Below are positions 1-10,458 of a stretch of 42,029 nt of DNA, piece by piece. A program made the translations under genes and the position numbers. Source of the DNA: Actinomyces denticolens (GTDB lineage: Bacteria; Actinomycetota; Actinomycetes; Actinomycetales; Actinomycetaceae); assembly GCF_002072185.1 (NCBI RefSeq), contig NZ_MVIW01000026.1, positions 1-42,029 on the forward strand, in the 5' to 3' direction. The stretch's first letter is position 1, and every line of letters begins with the position of its first letter. The notes beneath the pieces were generated by a model. That model did no database searches, had not been told where the DNA came from, and worked only from the letters and a program-made list of their open reading frames with translations.

Positions 1-108
1 CCCGTCGCCGCGCCGCCGACCGCCCCCTCCTCCCCCGCGGGCGCGGCGAGCCCCTCGCAGGGGGCGGGCACGCGCCGCGGCCGCCGGGACGCGGCGCGCG
101 GCGAGCTC

Positions 109-864
109 GTGGAGGCGGTGACCGGCGCGTTCCCGGCGGCGCCGATCGGGCGTCACCAGCGCCGTCCGATCGCCGTGGTGACGGGGGCGACATCGGGGAT
201 CGGACTGGCGATCGCCCAGGACCTGTCCCGGGATCACGATCTCATCCTCATGGCCCGCACGCAGTCGGACCTCGACGACCTGGCCGTCGCCCTGCGCCAG
301 CACGCGGGCGCCCGGGTGCGCGCCGTGGCGGTGGATCTGACCGATGACGACGCGCTGGCTCGCGAGGTGGCGAGTCTGGGGCTGCCCCGCCTCGACGTGC
401 TCGTCCACTCGGCGGGGGTGGAGGCGCCGGGCCGCGTGGAGGACCTGGAGCCGGCCCAGTGGCGCTCGGCGCTCGACCTGGACCTGGTGGCGGTCGCGCA
501 TCTGACCAGGCTGCTGCTGCCGGCCCTGCGGGTGCGCAAGGGCCTGGTGGTCATGATCAACTCCGGCGCGGGGCACCGCTCCTTCGTGGGCCAGGCCCTG
601 TACTGCGCGGCCAAGCACGGGCTGCGCGCCCTGGCGGACTGCCTGCGGGAGGAGGAACGCGGGAACCTGCGCGTGACCACGGTCTACCCGGGGCGGGTGG
701 ACACCCCGCTGCTGAGGCGCCTTCAGGACGGAGCCGGCGAGGAGTACCGGCCGGCTGAGTACATGACGCCGGACTCGGTGGCCTCCGCCGTGCGCGTGGC
801 CGTGGACATGCCGCAGGGCGCGGCCGTGGAGGACCTCATGGTGCGCCCCTCGCAGCTCACCTGA
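109..864 (+). CDS. SDR-family NAD(P)-dependent oxidoreductase
   Basis: Short-chain dehydrogenase/reductase of the classical type, cytosolic; the substrate cannot be told. The Rossmann glycine motif TGATSGIG is at residues 25-32. The catalytic serine is S152 (INSGAG), and Y165 and K169 form the YxxxK pair (YCAAK). Length (251 aa) is normal for the family. The start is uncertain: the GTG at 109 has no ribosome-binding site or leaderless promoter, a second in-frame GTG lies at 118, and the frame stays open to base 1, so the true start could lie outside the window. The extra upstream residues are low-complexity Ala/Pro/Arg, which argues against a real domain there. It is convergent with trmL, with 26 nt between the stops. 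Confidence 0.85.
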   Translation: MEAVTGAFPAAPIGRHQRRPIAVVTGATSGIGLAIAQDLSRDHDLILMARTQSDLDDLAVALRQHAGARVRAVAVDLTDDDALAREVASLGLPRLDVLVHSAGVEAPGRVEDLEPAQWRSALDLDLVAVAHLTRLLLPALRVRKGLVVMINSGAGHRSFVGQALYCAAKHGLRALADCLREEERGNLRVTTVYPGRVDTPLLRRLQDGAGEEYRPAEYMTPDSVASAVRVAVDMPQGAAVEDLMVRPSQLT

Positions 865-890
865 GGCCCGCGGCCGCACGGCGCCCTCCC

Positions 891-1358
891 TCAGCGCCCG
901 CCGGGGAAGCCGAGGACCCGCCAGGCCTCGTAGAGCCCGATGGCCGCGGAGTTGGCGAGGTTGAGGGAGCGGTTGCCCTCCACCATGGGGATGCGGACGC
1001 GGTCGGTCACGCGGGGGTGGGCCATGACCTCCTCGGGCAGGCCGGTGGGCTCGGGCCCGAAGAGGAGGGCGTCATCGGCCCGCCAGCCCACCTGGGTGTG
1101 CAGGCGCTCGGCCCGGGCGGTGAAGGCGTAGACCCTCCCGGGGATGTCGGCGAGGCAGGACTCCAGGTCCTCGTGGACGCGCGTCCGGGCCAGGTCATGG
1201 TAGTCCAGGCCGGCGCGGCGCAGCTTGGCGTCATCCATGTCGAACAGGGGGTCGATGAGGTGGAGCATGGCGCCGGTGTTGGCGCTGAGCCGGATGGCGG
1301 CCCCGGTGTTCCCGGGGATCCGCGGCTCGAAGAAGATGACGTGCAGCACGCGGACCAT
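891..1358 (-). CDS. trmL: tRNA (cytidine(34)-2'-O)-methyltransferase TrmL
   Basis: SPOUT-superfamily methyltransferase of 155 aa, the usual TrmL length. The family 2'-O-methylates the wobble base of tRNA-Leu isoacceptors using S-adenosylmethionine and works as a knotted dimer. Visible signatures are the N-terminal EPRIPGNTGAAIRL segment, the FGPEPTGLP motif, and the C-terminal knot motif with RSLNLANSAAIGLYE. The ATG at 1358 was chosen because the family begins directly with the first beta strand (MVRVLHVIFFEP); the frame runs open upstream to about 1748 only as an antisense shadow of the next gene. It is probably transcribed separately from the flavoprotein upstream, from which it is separated by 50 nt. 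Confidence 0.9.
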   Translation of the reverse strand: MVRVLHVIFFEPRIPGNTGAAIRLSANTGAMLHLIDPLFDMDDAKLRRAGLDYHDLARTRVHEDLESCLADIPGRVYAFTARAERLHTQVGWRADDALLFGPEPTGLPEEVMAHPRVTDRVRIPMVEGNRSLNLANSAAIGLYEAWRVLGFPGGR

Positions 1359-1408
1359 CCTGCCACCCGCGTCCCCGCTCCCGAGCGCCGGGGCGGGGAC
1401 GCGTCGGC

Positions 1409-2863
1409 TCAGCCCAGGGAGTCCAGGACGATATTGAGGCCCTCGCTCATCGTCGGGTGGGCGATGACGGCGTCGCGCAGCTGCTGCCAGGTCAGGGAGC
1501 CGAGCATCGCCATCTGCACGCTGGTGATGACCTCGCTGGCCTCGGCCCCGATGACCGCGGCGCCCAGGATCCGATCCGTCGCGGCGTCCACGATCACCTT
1601 GTAGAAGCCCTCGGTGCGCCCCAGCGTCTTGGCGCGCGGCACCGCCGCCGTCGGCGTCTTGGCCACCCGCACGTCGTGGCCCGCCCGGCGGGCCTCGGCC
1701 TCGGTCAGGCCCACGTGAGCGAGCTCGGGGGTGGTGAAAACGGCCCATGGGATGAGGCGGCCCGCAGTGCTGGCCCCCTTGCCCGCCAGCAGGTCGCGCA
1801 GGACGCGGTAGTCATTCCATGAGGCGTGCGTGAACTGGGGCGTCCCGGCGACGTCGCCCGCCGCGTAGACGCCCTGGGCGCTGGTGCGCAGGTGATCATC
1901 GACCCGCACATAGCCTCGCTCGGTGGTCTCGATACCGGCGGCCTCCAGCCCCAGGTCCTCGGTGACGGGGCGGCGCCCGAGGGCGACGAGCAGGTGGGAG
2001 CCGCTCGCCTCGCGCCCATCGGCGGTGCGCACGAGCACGCCGCCGTCCTGGCCGGCGCTCACCCGCTCGGCCCGGGAACCGGTGAGGATGGTGACCCCCA
2101 GTGCCTCCAGGTCGGCACTCACCTGGGCGGCGACGTCGGCGTCCTCGCGGTCCAGGATGTGCTCGCCGGCGTGGACGAGGGTGACCGGGACGCCGAGGAG
2201 CCCCATGAGGGAGGACATCTCGACCCCGATGACGCCTCCCCCCAGGACGACCAGGTGATCGGGAAGCTCGGGGAGGGTGAGCAGGTCCTCGCTGGTCCAC
2301 AGCGGGACGGAGCCGAGGCCCTCGATGGGCGGAACGGCCGGAGTGGTGCCGGTGTTGATGAGGACGGCGCGCCCGCGCACGGCGCGGATCGAGCCGTCGG
2401 CCAGGGCGATGCGCACGGTGCGGGGCGCGATGAACCGGGCCGTACCCAGGACGAAGTCCATGCCGGAGCCCGGGTAGAGGACATCCCGGTGAGCGGCGAC
2501 CATGCCGCCGACGACGGCGTCCTTGCGCGCCCGCAGGGCCGCCAGGTCGATTCGGGCCCGCGCCAGCGCCGACGCCGCAGAGCCCTCCCCCTCAAGGGAG
2601 ACGCCGTGGTCGGCCGCGCCCTGGACCTCGCGGAGCACTCGGGCCGAGGAGACGAGGGTCTTGGTGGGGATGCAGGCGACGTTGATGCAGGTTCCGCCGA
2701 TCTTGTCCCGCTCGACCATGACCACGCTGTCCCCCGCCTTGGCACGGGTCATGGCCAGTGATTTCCCGGCCTTGCCCCCGCCGACGACGAGCAGGTCGAC
2801 CTCCTCGATGCGCGGGGAATCGGCCTCGGGCCCGGGGGCCGAGGGGGCTTCAAGATGACTCAC
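1409..2863 (-). CDS. rclA: RclA-like FAD-dependent pyridine nucleotide-disulfide oxidoreductase
   Basis: Flavoprotein disulfide reductase (484 aa) with the two-cysteine redox site C59/C64 in GGTCINVACIPTKT. The FAD-binding motif is GGGKAGKS (residues 28-34), there is a central NAD(P)H-binding GGGVIGVE motif, and AGDVAGTPQFTH contacts FAD. The C-terminal dimerisation domain ends with IAHPTMSEGLN. GGGKAGKSLA, NTGTTPAVPPI and the AHPTMSE ending resemble E. coli RclA more than lipoamide dehydrogenase or mercuric reductase. RclA protects against hypochlorous acid and reduces Cu(II); that role here is inferred. No dehydrogenase-complex genes lie nearby, which argues against lipoamide dehydrogenase. 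The start is GTG at 2863, preceded by AAGGAGA on the minus strand. Confidence 0.85.
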   Translation of the reverse strand: MSHLEAPSAPGPEADSPRIEEVDLLVVGGGKAGKSLAMTRAKAGDSVVMVERDKIGGTCINVACIPTKTLVSSARVLREVQGAADHGVSLEGEGSAASALARARIDLAALRARKDAVVGGMVAAHRDVLYPGSGMDFVLGTARFIAPRTVRIALADGSIRAVRGRAVLINTGTTPAVPPIEGLGSVPLWTSEDLLTLPELPDHLVVLGGGVIGVEMSSLMGLLGVPVTLVHAGEHILDREDADVAAQVSADLEALGVTILTGSRAERVSAGQDGGVLVRTADGREASGSHLLVALGRRPVTEDLGLEAAGIETTERGYVRVDDHLRTSAQGVYAAGDVAGTPQFTHASWNDYRVLRDLLAGKGASTAGRLIPWAVFTTPELAHVGLTEAEARRAGHDVRVAKTPTAAVPRAKTLGRTEGFYKVIVDAATDRILGAAVIGAEASEVITSVQMAMLGSLTWQQLRDAVIAHPTMSEGLNIVLDSLG

Positions 2864-3076
2864 GGCGGTTCTCCTTCGGTGATCGGCTCATCCAGGGCGC
2901 CGGCGCGCCCGATCCAGTAGGCGCTAACGACAACGCGGCGCCGCTTCATTCCCGACCCGCGACCGATAGGGGCCAGCCCTCGGGCCCGGCGCCCTCATCC
3001 GATCCTCACCGGGCCGGGAACGAACTGCTCCCACTGCGCCGTCGTGGCGGGGTCGAGAGGGACGGGACAACATCTC

Positions 3077-3105
3077 TATTCAATCGTTTGACTTCTTGCT
3101 ATGCT
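3077..3105 (+). promoter_or_regulatory. Putative promoter of the MFS-kinase-PLC operon
   Basis: TATGCT at 3100-3105 matches the -10 consensus at four of six positions. TATTCA at 3077-3082 is a weak -35, 17 nt away. An alternative reading uses the perfect -35-like TTGACA at 3105-3110, but no good -10 follows it. Only the local A+T enrichment is firm. Confidence 0.35.
3080..3091. promoter_or_regulatory. LacI-family operator candidate
   Basis: TCAATCGTTTGA is an inverted repeat with TCAA/TTGA arms around a central CG; one symmetric base pair is broken. LacI-family operators are typically short palindromes with a central CpG. It overlaps the proposed -35 of the transporter promoter, and a LacI-family regulator closes the same cluster at 6430-7395. 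Binding is inferred from architecture only. Confidence 0.5.
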
Positions 3106-3220
3106 TGACATCGCACCCACCCCTACTCCGTCCCTGAGGCGCTGCTGGAGTCGATGCGCCGTCGCGCCATCGACGGTCGGGCGCCGCCTCGGACACCTCT
3201 GACACCAAGGAGAGGCTTCA

Positions 3221-4606
3221 ATGAAGAAGCTGCTGAGTTCCTTCGGCTTCGTCCCCAGGACCTTCATCCAACTGCTGTTCATCACCGTCAACGCCCAGTT
3301 GCTCTACGCCTTCTGGGATATCCGCAACACGCTCCCCAAGGACTTCCCCATCGCCATGGGGGTCACGGATGCCCAGGCCGGGCGCCTCTACTCCATGCAG
3401 GGCCTGGTCATCATCCTGGGCACGATCCTGCTGGGCTGGATCGGCGACCGCTTCCAGGTCCGCACCATCATGGTGCTCACCACGCTCGGCGTCGGGGCGA
3501 TCTCCCTGTTCATCTCCGTCTTCTCCCCGCACCTGTCCTTCGGCGTACTGCTCGCCTGCTTCTTCCTCATGCTGCTTCTGAGCGAGGTGCTCTTCAAGCC
3601 CGCCAACTTCAAGGCCGTTCGCACCTCCACGTCCGAGGAGCACCAGGGCGCGGCCTTCGGCTTCTTCGAATTCGGCCGCGGCCTGCTGGCCTTCCTCGTC
3701 TCGTTGCTGTGGACCGCGCTCATCGCCATGGGCGCCGGCCCGCGCGTCATCATGCTCACCGGCTCGGCGATCGTCCTCGTCACCGCCATCATGGTCTTCT
3801 GGGCCGCGCCGAAGGACACCCGCGTCGCCGACGAGGACGGGACCACGAACGCCTCCACCATCGACGCGATCAAGGGGATCGGCCAGGTCGCCAAGCTCCC
3901 CGTCGTGTGGGTCGTCGGGCTCAACGTCTTCTGCGTCTACGGCACCTTCGTGGCCGCGGGCACGTACTTCGCGCGCTTCCTGCAGGCCGGCTACGGCTCC
4001 TCGGCCCTGGTCGCCGCCGTCTTCTCCACCGTCGTCATCGGCCTGCGGATGCTCCCCCTGGCCTCCTCCGTGCTCGTGGAGAAGGTCTTCCGATCGACGT
4101 CCCACTTCATGAGGTTCATGTCGGCGATCCTCGTGATGATCCTGCTCGGGATCGCCGCGATCTTCCTGACCCACCCGGCGTCCGTCGCGAGCTTCCCCGC
4201 CGGCGAGGCGCCCGGGGGAATCATCCCCAAGGGCCTGCTCATCACCCTCATGGTGCTCATGCTCATCGCCTCCGGCTGCTGCTTCATGATCCGCGGCGTC
4301 TACTACGCGCCGATCGGGGAGTTCAACGTCCCGCCCAAGCAGTCCTCCGCGGCCATGTCCTTCGCCATCACCCTCGGCTACGTGCCCGCCCTGCTGGGCC
4401 CGATCGTCTTCGGGGGCCTCATCAGGCCCTCGATCAAGGACGACGCCGGCGAGGTCGTCACCGAGGTCCTCACCCCCACCTCCACCCTGGGGGCGGCCTT
4501 CCTCGGCCTGGCGGCCCTGACCGCCGTCGCCTTCTGCCTGTCCACCGCCCTCATCCGGCTCAAGGCCCGTCAGGACCGGGTGGGGAATGCCAAGGCGCGC
4601 GCATGA
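3221..4606 (+). CDS. MFS transporter, first gene of the kinase/PLC cassette
   Basis: Major facilitator superfamily permease of 461 aa with about 12 hydrophobic segments. The loop between TM2 and TM3 carries the MFS motif GWIGDRFQVRT (residues near 80), and a long hydrophilic loop around residues 205-225 separates the two halves. The late segment IRGVYYAPIGE resembles the YihN/YqcE-type sugar-related transporters; this is a resemblance, not an identification. The ATG at 3221 follows AAGGAGAG with good spacing. Its stop overlaps the start of the kinase (ATGA at 4603-4606), so the two are translationally coupled. The substrate is unknown; the neighbouring kinase and PI-PLC suggest a polyol, sugar or inositol-containing phosphodiester. 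Confidence 0.85.
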   Translation: MKKLLSSFGFVPRTFIQLLFITVNAQLLYAFWDIRNTLPKDFPIAMGVTDAQAGRLYSMQGLVIILGTILLGWIGDRFQVRTIMVLTTLGVGAISLFISVFSPHLSFGVLLACFFLMLLLSEVLFKPANFKAVRTSTSEEHQGAAFGFFEFGRGLLAFLVSLLWTALIAMGAGPRVIMLTGSAIVLVTAIMVFWAAPKDTRVADEDGTTNASTIDAIKGIGQVAKLPVVWVVGLNVFCVYGTFVAAGTYFARFLQAGYGSSALVAAVFSTVVIGLRMLPLASSVLVEKVFRSTSHFMRFMSAILVMILLGIAAIFLTHPASVASFPAGEAPGGIIPKGLLITLMVLMLIASGCCFMIRGVYYAPIGEFNVPPKQSSAAMSFAITLGYVPALLGPIVFGGLIRPSIKDDAGEVVTEVLTPTSTLGAAFLGLAALTAVAFCLSTALIRLKARQDRVGNAKARA

Positions 4607-5568
4607 GCGGCCCCGCCCCCATGCCCTCCCAGGGCTTCGATTCCCAGGTCATCGGCCCGATCTGCGTCGATATCAACATCGACGCCGAGGGCCGTGCCTC
4701 ACGGGTCGTCGGCGGAGCCGCGATCTGCGCCGCGGCGGCCGCCGCATCGCTCGGCCACGCGGTGGAGGCCGTCGCCGCGCTCGCGCGGGAGGACGACGAG
4801 CTGCTGTCGCACTTCCCCCCGGCGGTGCGCGGCGTCATCGCCGTCGCCTCTCAGCGGACCTCATCGATCCGCAACGTCTACGCCACGGCGGATCAGGAGC
4901 GCCGCGTCTCCACGGCCCTGTCGCAGGCGGATCCGATCGCTGCGCGGGACGTCCCGTCCCACGCGGCCCGCGTGCAGCACCTCGCCAGCCTCATGGTGGG
5001 CGACTACGCCCCGGATATCGTCGAGGAGCTCTCGCATCGGGGCCCTCTCGCCGTCGACATGCAGGGATTCCTCCGGCAGCCCGATCCCGCCACCGGCGAG
5101 CTCAGATTCCGCCGCTTCAACGAGGGCGCCGATTTCTACGGCCGCATCCGCTTCCTCAAGGTCGATACCGCCGAGGGCGAGCACCTCACGGGCAGGGGGG
5201 ACCGCCGCGAGATCGCCCGCGCCCTGCACGACCTGGGGCCGCGCGAGGTCATGGTCTCCAACGCCGCGGAGATCCTCATCCTCGACGACGACGGCTTCCA
5301 CGCCTGTCCGCTGCGCCCCCGCGGCCTGGCCGGCAGGACCGGGCGCGGGGACACGGTGTTCTCCGCCTATATCACCGAGCGATCCCGGCATCCGGTCGAC
5401 GACGCCCTGCTCACCGCCTGCGCGACCGTGTCATTGAAGATGGGGACGCCCGGGCCCCTCAGGTGCGATCGCGCGGATGTGGAGGACTACCTCGACCGCT
5501 TCTACGCCGACCTGCGTGACGGCGCCGGGCACTGGGACGGCCGGGGAGGAGAATCCGATGGGAGGTGA
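4603..5568 (+). CDS. PfkB-family carbohydrate kinase
   Basis: Ribokinase/PfkB-fold kinase of 321 aa that should phosphorylate a sugar or polyol with ATP in the cytosol. The N-terminal half has VIGPICVDI and the diglycine substrate motif in RVVGGAAICAAAAAASLG. The C-terminal signature is RTGRGDTVFSAY, where D250 is the expected catalytic base; the usual GAGD is GRGD here. The start overlaps the transporter stop by 4 nt, and the stop lies inside the next gene by 11 nt, so all three genes form one tight operon. Inositol, ribose-like sugars and deoxyribonucleosides are all substrates within this superfamily, so specificity cannot be assigned. Confidence 0.8.
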   Translation: MSGPAPMPSQGFDSQVIGPICVDINIDAEGRASRVVGGAAICAAAAAASLGHAVEAVAALAREDDELLSHFPPAVRGVIAVASQRTSSIRNVYATADQERRVSTALSQADPIAARDVPSHAARVQHLASLMVGDYAPDIVEELSHRGPLAVDMQGFLRQPDPATGELRFRRFNEGADFYGRIRFLKVDTAEGEHLTGRGDRREIARALHDLGPREVMVSNAAEILILDDDGFHACPLRPRGLAGRTGRGDTVFSAYITERSRHPVDDALLTACATVSLKMGTPGPLRCDRADVEDYLDRFYADLRDGAGHWDGRGGESDGR

Positions 5569-6394
5569 ATCCGTCAGCTCTCTGATCGCGTCATTGCCGG
5601 ACAGCGCGCCCCTGTGCTCACTGGTCATCCCGGGAACTCATGACACGATGACCAGCGCCTGCGCGCACCCGTACTACCGGACCCAGAGCCTGTCCCTGAC
5701 CGAGCAGCTGGAGCAGGGGGCGAGGTTCCTCGATATCCGCCTGCGCAGCTCGATGGTCGCAGCGCACCGCGAGTGGATCAGCGACATCACGGCGGAGTCC
5801 ATCCTCGAGACTCTGCGCGGCCACCTGGGGCGGAATCCTCGGGACGTCATCCTGGTGAGATTCCAGAACGCCAATGAGGCCAAGGATGATTTCGTCGAGT
5901 ACGGTCGCGCCCTCCTGCCCCTCATCGAGGCCGATCGCGACCTGTTCTGGACTCCCCCTCCCCCGGCCCGGGACGGGGCGACGCGCTGGCCCTTGCTCGG
6001 TGAGGCGAGAGGCCGGGTCGTCGCCTTCGAATGCGCGCCGACGGAGTTCGGCCTGACCCGGGTCCACGGGGAGCCGTGGGCCGTACCCTGGCACGGCAAT
6101 CCGGGGATCGCGCTCCAGGACGACTGGGACGGCCCTGCCCTGCGGAGCAAGCTCTCGCAGGTCGTTGAGCTCCACCGGCGGGGCGGGAGGACGGGGCAGC
6201 TGGTGCTCAACCACGTCAGCGCCACCAACGGCGAGCCGGGCATCCCCAGGGCCTACGCGGAGCGGCTCAACCCGGAGGTGCTCACGATGCTGCGGGAGAG
6301 GGACATCCGCGGGCGAGGAGTGCTCATCTTCGATTTCATCGATTCCGAGCTCATCGACGCCGCCTGGCGGGCGACTCTGCGGGGCATCGACTGA
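5558..6394 (+). CDS. Phosphatidylinositol-specific phospholipase C domain protein
   Basis: Single-domain PI-PLC X-type phosphodiesterase of 278 aa. The two catalytic histidines are H28 (PGTHDTM) and H70 (AAHREW). D29, D59 and R61 (FLDIRLR) sit where bacterial PI-PLCs have D33, D67 and R69. The ATG at 5558 is preceded by GGGGAGGA and overlaps the kinase gene by 11 nt. No signal peptide or lipobox is seen, whereas characterised bacterial PI-PLCs are secreted. A cytosolic enzyme coupled to a permease and a kinase would fit cleavage of an imported inositol phosphodiester, giving a product the kinase could use; this is inference. Secretion by a non-classical route cannot be excluded. Confidence 0.8.
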   Translation: MGGESVSSLIASLPDSAPLCSLVIPGTHDTMTSACAHPYYRTQSLSLTEQLEQGARFLDIRLRSSMVAAHREWISDITAESILETLRGHLGRNPRDVILVRFQNANEAKDDFVEYGRALLPLIEADRDLFWTPPPPARDGATRWPLLGEARGRVVAFECAPTEFGLTRVHGEPWAVPWHGNPGIALQDDWDGPALRSKLSQVVELHRRGGRTGQLVLNHVSATNGEPGIPRAYAERLNPEVLTMLRERDIRGRGVLIFDFIDSELIDAAWRATLRGID

Positions 6395-6430
6395 ACCCGC
6401 CGGCCTGAGCGCATGGTGGCCGGCACGGGT
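6395..6430. terminator. Bidirectional hairpin terminator
   Basis: GCCGGCC (6399-6405) pairs with GGCCGGC (6418-6424) around a 12-nt loop, extended by ACCC/GGGT across a two-base bulge. It lies exactly between the convergent PLC and lacI-type genes. There is no T-tract, as is common in actinobacteria. Confidence 0.6.
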
Positions 6431-7395
6431 CAGGCTGTTCGCCTGCGCACCAGGCTCGTGTCCACCTGCGCGCGGATGGCGGGGGAGTCATCGCCCTCCG
6501 CGCGCAGGATCGCCCGCTCGACCGCGAGCGCCGCGACGCCCCGGGGATCGCGATCCACCGACGTGAGCTCGAAGGCCTCCGAGCTCGCGATGCGGGAGTT
6601 GTCGAAGCCGACGACGCGGATGTCGTCGGGGACGATGAGCCGCTCGCGTGTCAGCGCCGCCATGACGCCCAGGGCGCACTGGTCGTTGTAGCAGACCGCC
6701 GCGCCCGCCGTGAGCGGTCCGCGAGCGAGCACGGAACGCATCGCGGCCCATCCGGCATCCACGGTGGCTCCACCGGGGATGATGCTGACCTCCGCAGTGA
6801 CGCCGCTCATCGCCGTGAGGAAGGACTGCCGCCGGAACTGGGAGGACAACCCGGGCCCGCCGTCGAAGCAGAGGACGTGGGACTCGCCGGCGATCAGATC
6901 CGTCACCTGGGCCATGCCGCTGTCGTTGTTGGAGATGACCAGGTCCGCGTTCGGGATGGTCGTGGCCTGCCCAATGACCACGACTGGGGCATCGAGGCCC
7001 CTCAGCGCCTCGGTCGGCACCGAGCCGGGGTCGACGACGATGACCGCCTGCGCCCTCAGCTGCATGATGCGCCCCAGTGCGGCGGCGCCGTTGCCCCCAC
7101 CCGTGTCCTCCATCATGACCAGCCAGCCGCGGGCCTGGGCGACGGCGGATATCTCCCGGCTGTAGGCGACGTGGAGCTCCTGCCCGATATCGCAGGCGAG
7201 ACCGATGATGCGGGGTTTGGAGGTGCGCAGCAGCGCTCCGGCGAGATCGGTGCGGTATCCCTGATCGGCGGCCTCCTGGACGACCCGCTCCCTGACGGCC
7301 GCGGAGATGCGGTCCGAGCCCCTCAGCGCGAGGGAGACCGTGGAGGTCGACACGCCCAGGGCCTCAGCGATGTCGCGCAGGGTGACCCTGGGCAT
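6430..7395 (-). CDS. LacI-family transcriptional regulator
   Basis: Repressor-type regulator of 321 aa. The N-terminal helix-turn-helix has the LacI signature VTLRDIAEALGVSTSTVSLAL (residues 4-24) and a hinge-helix segment near residue 50. A periplasmic-binding-protein-like effector domain follows (IIGLACDIG, VRVVGFDNS). The ATG at 7395 is preceded on the minus strand by a strong GGAGGGGAGG ribosome-binding site. It is convergent with the PLC gene. Its most likely target is the transporter operon promoter, where a CpG-centred palindrome lies at 3080-3091. The effector is unknown. Confidence 0.88.
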   Translation of the reverse strand: MPRVTLRDIAEALGVSTSTVSLALRGSDRISAAVRERVVQEAADQGYRTDLAGALLRTSKPRIIGLACDIGQELHVAYSREISAVAQARGWLVMMEDTGGGNGAAALGRIMQLRAQAVIVVDPGSVPTEALRGLDAPVVVIGQATTIPNADLVISNNDSGMAQVTDLIAGESHVLCFDGGPGLSSQFRRQSFLTAMSGVTAEVSIIPGGATVDAGWAAMRSVLARGPLTAGAAVCYNDQCALGVMAALTRERLIVPDDIRVVGFDNSRIASSEAFELTSVDRDPRGVAALAVERAILRAEGDDSPAIRAQVDTSLVRRRTA

Positions 7396-7422
7396 GCGCC
7401 GCCTCCCCTCCTGCGCCCGAGC

Positions 7423-7439
7423 GGCCTGTCGTTCAGGCC
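7423..7439. repeat. Inverted repeat in the leader of the lacI-type gene
   Basis: GGCCTG / CAGGCC arms (7423-7428, 7434-7439) around TCGTT, located 28-44 nt upstream of the regulator start. It could be an autoregulatory site or a weak hairpin. It does not resemble the palindrome at 3080-3091. Confidence 0.25.
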
Positions 7440-7504
7440 TCGGCCCGATGATCCTAGGCCCACTGCGCTCTGGAGGCGCAATGCCCCCGGCACCCCCGAC
7501 CCCG

Positions 7505-7535
7505 CCGGGCCCGCGCGACGGCCGCCCGGGCCCGG
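7505..7535 (-). terminator. Hairpin terminator downstream of acnA
   Basis: A 9-bp perfect stem, CCGGGCCCG (7505-7513) with CGGGCCCGG (7527-7535), 13-nt loop, starting 13 nt beyond the aconitase stop. It separates acnA from the lacI-type gene on the same strand. Confidence 0.55.
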
Positions 7536-7547
7536 GAACACGGCCCC

Positions 7548-10232
<2,685 letters not shown>

Positions 10233-10313
10233 CGTCGCTCCTGTTGCTCGAGGTTCACCGGAGGCGGCGCGGCCCGGGTCGCCCGGCGCGGGCCCGTCCG
10301 GTGTGGCGCCCAC

Positions 10314-10343
10314 GCTATCCGACGGCGCGTCATCGCCCGTCAA
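10314..10343 (-). promoter_or_regulatory. Putative acnA promoter
   Basis: Minus-strand TTGACG (10338-10343) as -35 and GATAGC (10314-10319) as -10, spacer 18 nt, about 80 nt before the acnA start. The -35 is good and the -10 is weak. Confidence 0.4.
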
Positions 10344-10362
10344 CATGCCGATCCGGTGCGGT

Positions 10363-10393
10363 GCGCCCGTCCTCGGAGAAGGTGGGCGGGCGC
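10363..10393 (-). terminator. Possible terminator of the methyltransferase operon
   Basis: GCGCCCG (10363-10369) pairs with CGGGCGC (10387-10393), a 7-bp stem with a 17-nt loop, 66 nt past the stop of the TrmA-like gene and upstream of the acnA promoter. Confidence 0.4.
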
Positions 10394-10458
10394 CGAATAT
10401 CGCGAGCCGCTCCGCACCTAACCGGCACCGGATCGGCCCGCGCTGGCGGGCACCGGTC

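Larger units (their letters stand above)
2864..3220. other. Intergenic region, 357 nt, divergent promoters
   Basis: No gene is evident here. The region separates the leftward rclA-like gene from the rightward transporter operon. The stretch at about 3068-3112 is clearly richer in A+T than its surroundings and holds the operator-like palindrome described separately. An AAGGAGAG ribosome-binding site at about 3206-3213 serves the transporter start at 3221. Confidence 0.6.

Noticed and set aside
3154-4602. Upstream extension of the PfkB kinase frame through the MFS gene
   Set aside because: Out-of-frame reading of the transporter; the kinase begins at the ATGA overlap at 4603.
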